Source: Lacticaseibacillus parakribbianus (GTDB lineage: Bacteria; Bacillota; Bacilli; Lactobacillales; Lactobacillaceae). Taken from it: a DNA stretch of 64,000 nt. Of this stretch, positions 19,567 through 28,868 are shown piece by piece (within the stretch, counting starts at the first letter, position 1; every line of letters begins with the position of its first letter). Location of the stretch: the NCBI RefSeq assembly GCF_025490915.1, contig NZ_JANQBA010000001.1, positions 310,001 to 374,000 on the forward strand. Reading direction: 5' to 3'. The translations under genes and the position numbers were made by a program. The notes under the pieces were generated by a model that saw only the letters and a list, made by a program, of their open reading frames with translations, was not told the origin of the DNA and did no database searches.

Positions 19567-21192
19567 ATGACGCAATTGTTCTTTCTTCAAGCCGACACCG
19601 GGGCCGGTGCCGCCACTCAGTTTTGCCCCAACTGTGGCACCAAGGTCACGGCCAACGACCGCTTTTGCCCCAACTGCGGCTTCGATTTGACACCAAAAGT
19701 GGCCCCAAAGGCAGCCGCCGAGGCTGAGACGCCAAAGCCTACCCCGGCGCCACAACCCGCCGCACCAAAGCCGGCTAGCGAGCCGGCCGCGACCACCCCG
19801 AATCCGGTCCCACACCCGACCACGCCAACCACCCCGACCGCGACGCGCAGCCAGCAGGCCAAGCCGATGAGTCGCCAAGGCAAGATCAAGCTTGGCATCG
19901 GCATCGGCGTCGCCGTTGTGCTTTTGGGCGGCTACTTCGGCCTGAAAACCTACTACGCGCCGGCGCGGCAGGTCAGCCGCCTGATGACCACGGTCACCAG
20001 CGGCAGCAAGGCCAGCTTCGCCAAGGCGATGGCGACCACCGACCCGGGGTTGAATCTCAACCAGGCCACGGTCGGGCCGTTCGTCACCTACCTGCGAGCC
20101 GACAAGGAACGCCTGGCCAACTTCACCCGCACCCTGCAAAGTGGTGCCACCTCGCGTTACGGCGTGAAGCTCACCACGCGCGGCAAACACTGGCTGCTTT
20201 TCCCTAAGTACGTGCTGGCGGCGGACACGCCGACCTATGTCGAGCTGACATCCAGGCGCAAGGGCGTCACACTTTTGCAGGACGGCAAGCGCCTGGGCAC
20301 CACCAGCGCCAGCAGCAAGTCGCTCAAGGCCGGCCCACTGCTGCCTGGTCAGTACCGCTTCTCGGCCACCGGCCAGGTTGCGGGCACCAAAACGACGGCC
20401 AAGCTGCTGGTCACTGTCGACAGCAACGGCGACCAAGCACCGGTGGCCTTTGACTTCAACACGGTGAAGTTGGACGTCTCCTCGGATCTTGAAGGCGGCC
20501 AAGTCACCGACACCAACGGCGACAAGCTCGGCACCATCAAGGACGGCACGGCCAAAATCGGGCCGGTGGTCTACGTCAAGGGGCTGAAGTTCTTCGTCAC
20601 CAAGGCCTTCAAGTCCGGCACCGTCACCACCCAGAAGTACAATCCGGCGGATGAAGCCGACACCAGTACCAACATCAACGCAGAGGTAACGCTCAACAGC
20701 AGCGGTACCCTGGACGAGGACACCGCCGACAACATGGTCTACAACGTCTTGAGCGGGGTGCAAAGCCTGTCTTCGGCCAACGATTCAGACCTAGCCGACT
20801 ACTTCACCGACACGTCCAACAACGCCTACAAGTTCTTCCACGACGTCGGCACCAGCTACGCCAAGCGCGACGATGTCTCGTACTCCGGCTTCGGCGGTCG
20901 CGCGGTTAAGGTGATCCGGACGGATGCCGACGAATGGGACGTGACCTTCGACATGACCTACACTGTCGATTACACCGATTCCGAAAAAGACGAGCGCGTT
21001 CAGACCTTCACCGGCGATTTGACCGTGAAGTCCGCCGGCAAGGACGACTACGGTGATCCGACCTACAAGATTACCGGCATGAAGACCACGACCAGCAAGG
21101 GCCAAACCGTGCCGGCCATGACCAAGGTTTACGATAACAACGCGAACACCGACGCCGACGGTCCCACCGGCGACTCGGATCGCGTCTACTAG
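19567..21192 (+). CDS. TcaA-like zinc-ribbon membrane-anchored protein
   Basis: 541 residues: zinc ribbon CPNCGTK...CPNCGF at about 20-40, a long Ala/Pro/Thr linker (to about 100), one membrane helix (about 113-135) and a large extracellular part with TcaA/YvbJ-type domains (VSRLMTTVTSGSKASF, then repeated beta-rich modules and a C-terminal SNTF2-like region). In staphylococci TcaA influences wall teichoic acid and glycopeptide susceptibility; a similar envelope role here is inference. It shares the zinc-ribbon design with the gene before it. A strong terminator follows. Confidence 0.8.
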   Translation: MTQLFFLQADTGAGAATQFCPNCGTKVTANDRFCPNCGFDLTPKVAPKAAAEAETPKPTPAPQPAAPKPASEPAATTPNPVPHPTTPTTPTATRSQQAKPMSRQGKIKLGIGIGVAVVLLGGYFGLKTYYAPARQVSRLMTTVTSGSKASFAKAMATTDPGLNLNQATVGPFVTYLRADKERLANFTRTLQSGATSRYGVKLTTRGKHWLLFPKYVLAADTPTYVELTSRRKGVTLLQDGKRLGTTSASSKSLKAGPLLPGQYRFSATGQVAGTKTTAKLLVTVDSNGDQAPVAFDFNTVKLDVSSDLEGGQVTDTNGDKLGTIKDGTAKIGPVVYVKGLKFFVTKAFKSGTVTTQKYNPADEADTSTNINAEVTLNSSGTLDEDTADNMVYNVLSGVQSLSSANDSDLADYFTDTSNNAYKFFHDVGTSYAKRDDVSYSGFGGRAVKVIRTDADEWDVTFDMTYTVDYTDSEKDERVQTFTGDLTVKSAGKDDYGDPTYKITGMKTTTSKGQTVPAMTKVYDNNANTDADGPTGDSDRVY

Positions 21193-21227
21193 CGCCAGAT
21201 TCTGGCTGTGACGTCCCAGCCGACACC

Positions 21228-21275
21228 AAAACCGGCACGTTTTCCCTCGCGGAGAACGTGCCGGTTTTGTTTTGC
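21228..21275 (+). terminator. Terminator of the zinc-ribbon operon
   Basis: AAAACCGGCACGT and its complement around a ~15-nt loop, followed by TTTTGTTTTG. It may also act on the convergent gene at 21299. Confidence 0.85.
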
Positions 21276-21298
21276 CCACCGCTGTTGGCTGGCCGCAA

Positions 21299-22741
21299 TC
21301 ATCCACCTACCCGGGCGGCTCGGGCGGCAGCCAGGGAGATGACCTTCGATCGCACGTTGCCCTCATCTGAAACCAGCAGCGCGGCCAGCGCTTCGGCCTG
21401 CTCCGGTGTCAGTGCCGAGGCGGCGGCCAAGTGCGGAATCAGCGCCTGCAGCATGAGCCGCCCCGCCGCAAAATCGCCCTGATTCTGCAATGCGGCCAGC
21501 ACCGGAGCCGCTGCCGCCGCGGTCCAGCGCTTGGGCGTCTGCAAGGCGCTGGCGTACAACCCGTCGTACCAGGCCGCCACGGTCAACACCGCGGTCGCCT
21601 GGGCGACCTGGCGCCGCAGCCGCGCATTGGCCGAATCGCTCCAGATCTCTCGAGCCACCGCAACCGCGGCGTTGTGCATTCGCGTCGCATTGGCCTTGCG
21701 CCACTGGCGACCATCGCACTCGGTCACATGGACCAGCTGCAAGTACCGCGCGTCTGGTTCAAAAACCAGGGGTGATGGCGTCAATCCCGGCTGAAGCCAC
21801 GCGGCGCGAACCGCCTGCTGCTCGGCGTAGTCCAGCATGAATGCTCGCAGTCCCGCCTCGTCATCGGGCGCGATCCCGCTTTCCCCCATCGCAATCAGCA
21901 TCCGCTTGTTCTCGCGCCAACGCGTCGGGTCCCCGGCCGCCTCCAGCGTTTGAGGCGCCACCGCGGCCACGGCACGGCAACAACTGGCCGCAGTGGCCGC
22001 CTTTAGCCAGCCATGGGCCCCACCAAATGTCAAAAAGTCTGTCACAAGCGGCGTCAGCGCCGCCAAAACGGCTGGCTCCAGCGGCAGTTCGCAGCCATAC
22101 AACGTGATCATCGTCGCCTTGAGCGCCTGCTGCGTCCAGGTCTTGGGCGTCTTGCGGTGCCACTTGTACACCGCCTCAACCAACGTCACCAGCGCCAGCT
22201 GGCAAAGCGCCGGCGGCAGTGGCGTTTTGGGGCCGCCAGGGGTAGCGAGAAACTGGTCGGTCCACGCCTCGGCGTCTTGCATGAGCTTGCGGTACGTCGC
22301 TTCGTGAAACGCCGGCATCCCCGGTCCTTCCGCAATGTCAAGCGATCCGGGCAGCGCCGGCTCATCGGTCGCCTCAGCCAGCGCTGCGAAACGCTCGTCG
22401 AACAAGGCGATGACCTCGTCGGGGGTAACCGCTATGCGCCGTTGCTGGCAGGCGAACAACAAAAAGTATTCTGAAATTTCCAGTGCAATGGTCACCGGTT
22501 CTTCGTCAACTACGGCCGAAGCGAGGAAGCGGTCGAGTCGCGCCAGGCCCTTGGAGAGCTCCCGGCCGTGCCACTGCGCAAGCGGTCGCGGCGATACCCC
22601 GGCCAGCGCGTTGCCCAGCAGCGCAATCACGGCCTCAATTTGATCCGCGCCGTAGCCGGTGACAATCCGCCGGTAATCTGTCGATTGAATGAAGTGCTGC
22701 CAGGCCGGGCGCAGCAAGGCATTGATTGTAGGAATCTCCAT
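21299..22741 (-). CDS. Unknown 480-residue helical protein with an internal repeat
   Basis: I do not recognise the family. The start (MEIPTINALLRPAWQHF) has a clear GGAGG site. The protein is soluble-looking, Ala-rich and mostly helical, without signal peptide or membrane helices. A TPKxWT motif occurs twice in similar settings, EAVYKWHRKTPKTWTQQALK near residue 220 and DGLYASALQTPKRWTAAAA near residue 410, and the flanking helices resemble each other, so it appears built from two diverged copies of one module. Two adjacent cysteines (ASCCRA) sit in the first copy. It stands alone between the zinc-ribbon operon and the pilus locus. Confidence 0.75.
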   Translation of the reverse strand: MEIPTINALLRPAWQHFIQSTDYRRIVTGYGADQIEAVIALLGNALAGVSPRPLAQWHGRELSKGLARLDRFLASAVVDEEPVTIALEISEYFLLFACQQRRIAVTPDEVIALFDERFAALAEATDEPALPGSLDIAEGPGMPAFHEATYRKLMQDAEAWTDQFLATPGGPKTPLPPALCQLALVTLVEAVYKWHRKTPKTWTQQALKATMITLYGCELPLEPAVLAALTPLVTDFLTFGGAHGWLKAATAASCCRAVAAVAPQTLEAAGDPTRWRENKRMLIAMGESGIAPDDEAGLRAFMLDYAEQQAVRAAWLQPGLTPSPLVFEPDARYLQLVHVTECDGRQWRKANATRMHNAAVAVAREIWSDSANARLRRQVAQATAVLTVAAWYDGLYASALQTPKRWTAAAAAPVLAALQNQGDFAAGRLMLQALIPHLAAASALTPEQAEALAALLVSDEGNVRSKVISLAAARAARVGG

Positions 22742-22888
22742 GTGTCGCCTCCGTTTTCTTCAGATTATACGCCAAACCTGGCGACACGCCAGTTTGAAGT
22801 CTCACACTTCCAACGGGTCTTTTTTAGTGTGGCGAGGGTATCCGTTGGGAGCCGGCGTAATCTTTAGAGACGGGCAAAGGAGGTGCTC

Positions 22889-25078
22889 ATGACGAAAAGA
22901 TGGCAACGACTCATCGCGGCTGCTGCCGGGCTTTGGCTGGTCGCACCGCTTCCGGTTCGGGCGGCAGATGGCGATCCATTCGCGGCAATTAAGCCCAGCG
23001 GCATTGTCAATCCCTGGAACATGCCGCTGCAGGCGAGCCTGGGTATTCCGCTCACCTCGCTGGGGCCAACAACCTACCACACGTTCGCTGGACCAACCGG
23101 CAGTGGCTTAACTCGTCGCACTGTCGAACAGACTCCCACCCACTTCACGGTCACCACCGAAACCGTAGCCGGCACCATCGCTGCCACCGGGCCGCAAGAC
23201 ATTGTGCTGGTGGTGGCGGTCAGCCCCGCCAACCGGGGACTAGCGACCACAGCATTGACTCAGGTGGCCGATGGCCTGCTCACTGCCACAACCAACAACC
23301 AAGTTGCGGTGTTGAGCAGCCAGCAAAGCACCGCCGACACACTCACCACGACCCGACTGACGGCCGGCGATGGTCAGACGTTCACGGCCAGTCCGACCGC
23401 CTTAAAGGCCATTTTCCTGCCAGTCAACCAGACGCCGGCGGTCGACAGTGCCTTTCAGGTTGCGGCGGCGCTGCTGCAAAATGAAACGCTCGGGGCTCGC
23501 CCCCTAGCAGCCAAGCGCATCCTCGTGCTGACAGACGTGACAGCCGGCGTTCGGGCGGGACCACCAATCACGAACGGCGCCAGCGCCGCTCAACCGCTTG
23601 AACAAGACCCGATGCTTGCGTCACCACTGCCTCGCCGCGATGTGGTTGCACTGCACGGTGCCGATGCCTTTGTGCTGAGCGGCGGTGGTGGCGAAACGCT
23701 GATTGCGTCTGACAGTGACGCGTTGCGTAACGCTGTGAACCAACTACTCGCCCCCGCCTTTGCACCAATCATCAATGCGACCTGGCACGACCAACTGACG
23801 CCGGCCTTCAACATTATCACCGGCGCCACTGTAACGGCGCCGACCTTGACCTGGTTTCGCCTCGATGCCAACGGCGTGACGCAACCACGGCAGCCGCCGA
23901 GCTACAGCGCCGCGACGCTTACCACCGTCGGGTCAACACTAACTGCGCCCGATCTCACGCTTGCCAGCACCCCGACTTACCGCGATGGCGTTCGTGTCAC
24001 GTACACGGTTGACGTCACACCACCATACAAAGACAATCTGTTGCACCTCATCAACACCGGCACCGAACTGACGATTCCACAACCCGCACCTTGGGCCCTG
24101 TACTACGCGCCTGTGGCGGCTAAACGCACGGCGAGCGTGATGACGCTCAACATCACGGTCACAATCTCGCCACTACTGACCGAATGGCAACTGCCGATGC
24201 CCGACGCCAGATACGTCTTGAGGACGACCCAGCCGGGCGCGACGACCTACGTTGAAACGTCACTCATCTTCAGTTCTGCGACCATCGCAAAGACTAATGA
24301 CCTGACACGTTACGTGAACGCCCAACCCGTTCAGTACAAGGTTCTCGCTGCCGGAATGCCCGACTACACCACCCAAATGACGCCTGACCCCATCGATAAT
24401 GCGCTAACTCAACCCAGCGTTACTGTCGTGCTACTCCCCAAGCTAACCACCCTGAGCTGGGAGGTCCCCAAACTCCCGAACGGCGGCGCGGCCACCGTGA
24501 CCGTCATCCGTAATGGACAACTGACCCGCGAATTTGATTCGACTGACGGTCAACTCACCGTTGAGTTGCCGGCCGGCCAGTATCAAGTGACCCCGGCGGC
24601 ACCGCCTGGCTTCACTGGTGACACCCAGTCGCTCACACTGACCGGTGACGTGGAAAAAAACACGCTGATCCAGAATCCAATCGACTTGCCTACCGCCTTA
24701 ACCGTATCACTGAAACCTTTCACGCTCACCGGTGATGCCGACTGGGCCAAGGCGACGCTGACCAAGGCCGGCCAGGTTCTGGAGCCCAGTGACGACAGCT
24801 TCGCTGATTTGACCCCCGGTACCTACGTCCTCACCAGCGGGACAACCAGCGGCACCTTCACAATTAACGCAGACGGCAGCGTGACCAGCCGCGGCGCGTT
24901 GCGCGTTGCGGCCACCCTGACCGCCGGCGCCGCGCCCAATCAGTTGCGCTTAACCCAAGTCCCGAGTTCGACCTCGACCCCCGTTTTGCCCGCAACCGGT
25001 GGGACTGGCGGCCTTGCTATTCTCGGCGGCCTGTCGCTGCTCGGCTTGGGTCTCATCCAAAGGAGGAACCACGCATGA
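22889..25078 (+). CDS. LPXTG pilus tip or minor pilin with a degenerate von Willebrand A domain
   Basis: About 729 residues: signal peptide (to about residue 28, ending PVRAADG), a domain at about 95-290 with vWA-like strand DIVLVVAVSPAN, in which the metal-binding DxSxS is not present, Thr-rich beta domains, CnaB-like segments near 560-690 (VELPAGQYQVTP and DLTPGTYVLTSG), sorting signal LPATGG, hydrophobic segment and a basic tail. As first gene of a pilin-pilin-sortase unit and the largest, it is most likely the tip adhesin. The ATG at 22889 has AAAGGAGG 6 nt upstream. It overlaps the next pilin by 4 bp (ATGA). Confidence 0.82.
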   Translation: MTKRWQRLIAAAAGLWLVAPLPVRAADGDPFAAIKPSGIVNPWNMPLQASLGIPLTSLGPTTYHTFAGPTGSGLTRRTVEQTPTHFTVTTETVAGTIAATGPQDIVLVVAVSPANRGLATTALTQVADGLLTATTNNQVAVLSSQQSTADTLTTTRLTAGDGQTFTASPTALKAIFLPVNQTPAVDSAFQVAAALLQNETLGARPLAAKRILVLTDVTAGVRAGPPITNGASAAQPLEQDPMLASPLPRRDVVALHGADAFVLSGGGGETLIASDSDALRNAVNQLLAPAFAPIINATWHDQLTPAFNIITGATVTAPTLTWFRLDANGVTQPRQPPSYSAATLTTVGSTLTAPDLTLASTPTYRDGVRVTYTVDVTPPYKDNLLHLINTGTELTIPQPAPWALYYAPVAAKRTASVMTLNITVTISPLLTEWQLPMPDARYVLRTTQPGATTYVETSLIFSSATIAKTNDLTRYVNAQPVQYKVLAAGMPDYTTQMTPDPIDNALTQPSVTVVLLPKLTTLSWEVPKLPNGGAATVTVIRNGQLTREFDSTDGQLTVELPAGQYQVTPAAPPGFTGDTQSLTLTGDVEKNTLIQNPIDLPTALTVSLKPFTLTGDADWAKATLTKAGQVLEPSDDSFADLTPGTYVLTSGTTSGTFTINADGSVTSRGALRVAATLTAGAAPNQLRLTQVPSSTSTPVLPATGGTGGLAILGGLSLLGLGLIQRRNHA

Positions 25079-26475
25079 AGAAGTACTGGTTCGCACTACT
25101 GGCAATTTTTGGCCTCTGGCTCATTCAGTCACCGCAGCCGACCCAGGCCGCCACCACGGTGGTGCTGCACCCTCGGCAGGTGATTGACAACCTGAACGTC
25201 CCTAACACCGGTGCCGCCATGTCCGAGCTAGCGGCGCTGCCGACAGTCGCAGGCGTCACGTACAGTGCCTACGACATCACCACCTTGTTCAACGAAAAAA
25301 GCCGTGATCAAAGCATCGCCGCTGCCCAGGCGAGCATCGCCAGCAATTGGGAGCAGCTGGGAGTCGGCTACACCCCGGTCGCCACGGCGACGGCGCAAGA
25401 CGATGCCATCACCTTCAAGGACCTGCCCACCACGCAAGACAGCCTGGACCGTGTTTATCTCTTCACCCAAACCGCCGGTCCCACGGGGCTTTTGAAACCG
25501 CAACCCACGGTGCTTGGGCTTGATGGCACCGACCGCGATTACGTGCTGTATCCCAAGAGCACCGGCGCCAGCCTGACGGTGAGCGTCGCGGGAGAACCGA
25601 TCGATTCCGCCCTGGTGGCCAGCGTTCCCCGCGGTGCAGTATTGACTTACACCGCGAAGTTCACCATTCCGTCAGACATCGCGGCAAGCCTCACCAACGC
25701 CTCAGGCACCTTCGCCAGCCTGACCGTCGCCACGGCAATGTCGGCCGCCGGCACCCAGGCTGTGGCCGACAGCCTCGCTGTAACGGTCGCCGGCCAGCCC
25801 GTTGTGGCCGATTGGCTCTCGCTGGATACGCCGATCACACTGGCCGCCCTGCCCCAACCGGCCAAAGCCGCCCTGGCTGCGCTGGCCGGCCAGACCATCA
25901 CCGTCTCCTATCAACGCCAGGTCGTTGACCCGCAACCCACGGCCGACCTCGCGAACACCCTGACCGTGACCTGGGCCGGCAGCGGCGAGCCCAGCGTTTT
26001 GACCGCCGATAGCGCCGCGGTTGAAACCGGTGGTCAGCGCTTCGCCGCGATCAATCCCTTCTCAAAAGACGGCGTGGCCGGTGGCGCCTTCGTCGTCGCT
26101 AAGACCGGCACCGCACCCGCGCAATACGCCAAGTTCTCAGCCACCACGCTGAATTGGGTCAGCGACCCGGCGGCGGCCACGAGCTTTAGCGCCGCGGCAG
26201 ATGGCAGCTTCGCCGTCACCGGCCTGGCCGCCGGCGACTACCAGCTTGAGCAGCTTGCCGCGGCAGACGGCTATCGCTTCGTCGAGCCACTCACGCCGTT
26301 CACCGTTGCATCCGGTCGGCCCGGCACCGCCGAAAACGCGGTGAAGACGGTGTTTCAGACGCCACTCACCGGCATTCTGCCGGCCACCGGCGGCCTCAGC
26401 CTGCTGGTGCTGCTGATTGCGGGTACCCTGTTGACCGGCTGGGGACTGCACCGCCGTCGCCATGCGTCGGCGTAA
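25075..26475 (+). CDS. LPXTG major (backbone) pilin
   Basis: 466 residues: signal peptide (to about 25, TQAAT), a YVLYPKSTG element near residue 160 matching the pilin motif whose Lys joins subunits, a central fimbrial isopeptide-type domain, a C-terminal CnaB-like domain with an E-box-like YQLEQLAAADGY, then LPATGG, a hydrophobic helix and a basic tail. In that E-box the position usually filled by Glu is Gln and the usual Pro is Ala, so the internal isopeptide bond of that domain may not form. The order tip pilin, backbone pilin, sortase defines a compact pilus operon. Confidence 0.85.
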   Translation: MKKYWFALLAIFGLWLIQSPQPTQAATTVVLHPRQVIDNLNVPNTGAAMSELAALPTVAGVTYSAYDITTLFNEKSRDQSIAAAQASIASNWEQLGVGYTPVATATAQDDAITFKDLPTTQDSLDRVYLFTQTAGPTGLLKPQPTVLGLDGTDRDYVLYPKSTGASLTVSVAGEPIDSALVASVPRGAVLTYTAKFTIPSDIAASLTNASGTFASLTVATAMSAAGTQAVADSLAVTVAGQPVVADWLSLDTPITLAALPQPAKAALAALAGQTITVSYQRQVVDPQPTADLANTLTVTWAGSGEPSVLTADSAAVETGGQRFAAINPFSKDGVAGGAFVVAKTGTAPAQYAKFSATTLNWVSDPAAATSFSAAADGSFAVTGLAAGDYQLEQLAAADGYRFVEPLTPFTVASGRPGTAENAVKTVFQTPLTGILPATGGLSLLVLLIAGTLLTGWGLHRRRHASA

Positions 26476-27262
26476 GCGCGGTCGCCTCGCGATTGCACTC
26501 GGGCTCATGCTGCTCACCATCGCCTTTGCGGCCCCGGCGGTGAATGCGCTTTGGACCCAGCAAGCCTTGACCATGGCCCAAACCCAGCTGCAGGCCAATG
26601 CCGCCGCCGAGAAGGCGGAGAAGACGGCACAAAATCGCCTGCTGGCCACCACGGATCTGCTGCCCAATGTCGACGTGTTCGCCACGGGCCAAGACGCCGG
26701 TTCCGCGGCCACCCACCTGGTCGGGCAGGTCACCATTCCAAAGCTGGCGCTGGTTGTTCCCCTGTTTGACACTAGCAGTCCGGCGTTGTTGCAAGAAGGC
26801 GCCGTGATTGTGCTGGGCACCAGCTTTCCCAGTGGCGATCCCAACACCCACGCCGTGATTGCCGCTCACAACGGCCTGCTGGGTAAGGAGCTGTTCACCC
26901 ACCTCGACCGGCTGACGATTGGTGACCGCTTCGTCGTCACGATTGGCACCACGTCTCGCACCTACGCCGTCGAGCGGCGCCTGGTGGTCGCACCTGATCA
27001 AACCGACACGCTGCGCATCGAGCCCGGACGCGAACTAGTCACGCTTTTGACCTGCACCCCTTACATGATCAACTCCAAGCGACTGCTCGTGACCGCTCAC
27101 CGCGTCGCATCGGCGACCACCGCGGCTCAAGACGCACGTCGCGGGGCCGCTGCCGCCGTGACCTGGGCCTGGGCTCGGCTGGCCGCACTGCTTCTGGTTG
27201 CCGGCGGGGCGGTCGGCTGGTGGGTCTGGCGCAGACGGCAAAAAAGAATCCGATTACACTAG
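26462..27262 (+). CDS. srtC: Class C (pilus-specific) sortase
   Basis: 266 residues: N-terminal membrane helix (about 9-30), catalytic domain with the His in VIAAHNG, the Cys in LLTCTPYMIN and the Arg in KRLLVTAHR, and a C-terminal membrane helix (about 235-255), as expected of pilus-polymerising sortases. It should link YPK lysines to the LPATG of the next subunit. Its ATG overlaps the pilin stop by 14 bp and lacks a strong ribosome site of its own, so translation is probably coupled. Confidence 0.93.
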   Translation: MRRRKRGRLAIALGLMLLTIAFAAPAVNALWTQQALTMAQTQLQANAAAEKAEKTAQNRLLATTDLLPNVDVFATGQDAGSAATHLVGQVTIPKLALVVPLFDTSSPALLQEGAVIVLGTSFPSGDPNTHAVIAAHNGLLGKELFTHLDRLTIGDRFVVTIGTTSRTYAVERRLVVAPDQTDTLRIEPGRELVTLLTCTPYMINSKRLLVTAHRVASATTAAQDARRGAAAAVTWAWARLAALLLVAGGAVGWWVWRRRQKRIRLH

Positions 27263-27288
27263 ACAGGAAACCGCATACACGCTATAAT
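27260..27288 (+). promoter_or_regulatory. Strong promoter overlapping the srtC stop codon
   Basis: TAGACA (27260-27265), a 17-bp spacer and a perfect TATAAT (27283-27288). No plus-strand gene lies downstream before a terminator at 27344-27385. Confidence 0.7.
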
Positions 27289-27294
27289 ATCCCT

Positions 27295-27385
27295 TGTCTT
27301 GTGTTATCAGTGCTAACGATTATCGCGACGACAGACAATTTTCAGGCGCCACCTTCGATTCAGGGTCGAAGGTGGCGCCTTTTTT
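27295..27385 (+). ncRNA. Candidate small RNA (~90 nt) downstream of the pilus operon
   Basis: Defined only by its borders: a near-consensus promoter at 27260-27288 and a 15-bp GC-rich terminator hairpin with six T residues ending at 27385. The transcript would be about 90 nt, with an unstructured-looking 5' part of about 48 nt and no credible ORF. It could be an independent sRNA or a 3' UTR-derived RNA of srtC. Not matched to a known family. Confidence 0.45.
27344..27385 (+). terminator. Terminator of the pilus operon / small RNA
   Basis: AGGCGCCACCTTCGA paired perfectly with its complement around a 7-nt loop, then TTTTTT. Confidence 0.9.
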
Positions 27386-27398
27386 GGCGCGGCCGGGC

Positions 27399-27427
27399 AA
27401 AAAAAGACCCCCTCTTGCGAGGGGGTC
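27399..27427 (-). terminator. Terminator of the dipeptidase gene
   Basis: On the minus strand GACCCCCT pairs with AGGGGGTC around a small loop, followed by a run of seven U, 11 bp after the stop codon. Confidence 0.88.
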
Positions 27428-27437
27428 CGAGCTGCGG

Positions 27438-28868
27438 TTACAGGTTCTTGTCCATGTTGAACGTCAGCCGCGACAGCTCCATGCTCTGCATCAGCAAACT
27501 CTCGATCTGGTGCTGGGTGGCCTGCTTGACCTGCGCGACAATCTTGTAGTTGGCCTGAGTCAGGGCGTCGGTCAGCGCCTGGCCGGTGAGGTCTTGGGTC
27601 TCCGCATCGGTTTCGGCGATGTGAATCCGAAACTGGCGGGACAGCTCCGTCAGGTAGTCGCGGTTTTGCTGGATGAACTTGCTGTAGTGGCCTTCAACCA
27701 GCGCCCCCAAGGAGCGGTGCAGCCAGTAGGCCGAATCGGCACCGTAAGTCAGCGTCTCAGGGGTGTTGGCGTAGCTTGGGTCGGTGTCGTCGGCGTTGCA
27801 GTAAAACGGCACGTACGGGCTGTACGTCGGCATCCCGAGGTTCAGCCACATGATGGCGACGTGGCCGAAGTCGGCATCGCCGCGCAGCTGCAGGATGTGC
27901 GAGTTTTGCGTCCGGTTCAAGCCAATCGGCCGGTAGCGCAGGCGATCGGCCTCCGCCCCGTGGCCGAACGGATCAAAGCGGGTCTCGTTGTAGTGGCTGC
28001 CCAGAATCTGCGCAATGTCCTCGCGCGTAATCTTGTGGTCGGTGTGCATGATGAACGGCAGCTCCGCGGATTCCGGCTCTTCCGGGACCTCTGGGTTCAA
28101 AATGTGGTGACCGTACCAGACCCGTGGGGTGTTGTAGTGGCGATCCTTTTCGTTCATCGTGCCGAAAATGTGGCGGAAGTTCCACCCGCTTTGGTCCGGG
28201 TTGAGGTGGTGATCCTCGACGAACTCACGAATCCCCTCGCTCCAGATGAAGTTGTCCGCATCGTCGAAGTCCACCTGCTGAATCGCCACCTGGTTGGCCG
28301 CAATCGCGTAGGCATCATCGGGAATGCGCTGGGCAACCCAGTGGTGCCCGGTCACGATTTCCATGTACCAGACATTGTCCTTGTCGGAGAAAAGCACGGA
28401 ATTGCCGGCCGGCGAGCCGTACTGCTTGATCAGCTGACCAAGGTACTCCACGGCGTGACGGGCCGACTCGACGAACGGCAGCGTCATGTTGACGATCAAG
28501 TCCTCATCCAGGCCGTCTTCAACCAAGGGGTCAAAGGCCAGGGTGCGTTCGTTGCCGTAGGTGCTTTCCGTCGCCGACATCGCCACGTTCTTGGCGTTAA
28601 TGCCGCTTTCCTCGTAGTCGCCGAGCTTGGCCGTGTCGACGTTTGGCACCGCGTTGTAGCGGTAGCCGTTCTCCGGCAGCGGTGCGGTGAAGCCATTGAG
28701 CGGCGACTTGACGCTCAGCCCCTTCTCACCCCGCCAAGCCGGGTGCATGTAAAAGCGGTGCGGTGCAAGCACGTGGAAGGTGTCATCGTTGCGCGCGATC
28801 ATGGTGCTGCCATCAATGCTTGCGGCCTTCCCAACTAAGATCGATGTGCAGGCGGTTTCTTTCTTCAT
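27438..28868 (-). CDS. pepD: C69-family dipeptidase (PepD-like)
   Basis: 476 residues. Ntn-hydrolase of peptidase family C69 that cleaves a broad range of dipeptides in the cytoplasm. The N-terminal Cys nucleophile is C6 in MKKETACTSILVGK; then DGSTMIARNDD, the conserved GLGxQ-like middle region and WYMEIVTGHHWVAQRIPDD. The start was set at 28868, preceded by GAGGGG; the longer frame has no better site. A monocistronic unit with its own terminator. Lactobacilli often carry several pepD paralogues, so the exact paralogue name is uncertain. Confidence 0.93.
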   Translation of the reverse strand: MKKETACTSILVGKAASIDGSTMIARNDDTFHVLAPHRFYMHPAWRGEKGLSVKSPLNGFTAPLPENGYRYNAVPNVDTAKLGDYEESGINAKNVAMSATESTYGNERTLAFDPLVEDGLDEDLIVNMTLPFVESARHAVEYLGQLIKQYGSPAGNSVLFSDKDNVWYMEIVTGHHWVAQRIPDDAYAIAANQVAIQQVDFDDADNFIWSEGIREFVEDHHLNPDQSGWNFRHIFGTMNEKDRHYNTPRVWYGHHILNPEVPEEPESAELPFIMHTDHKITREDIAQILGSHYNETRFDPFGHGAEADRLRYRPIGLNRTQNSHILQLRGDADFGHVAIMWLNLGMPTYSPYVPFYCNADDTDPSYANTPETLTYGADSAYWLHRSLGALVEGHYSKFIQQNRDYLTELSRQFRIHIAETDAETQDLTGQALTDALTQANYKIVAQVKQATQHQIESLLMQSMELSRLTFNMDKNL

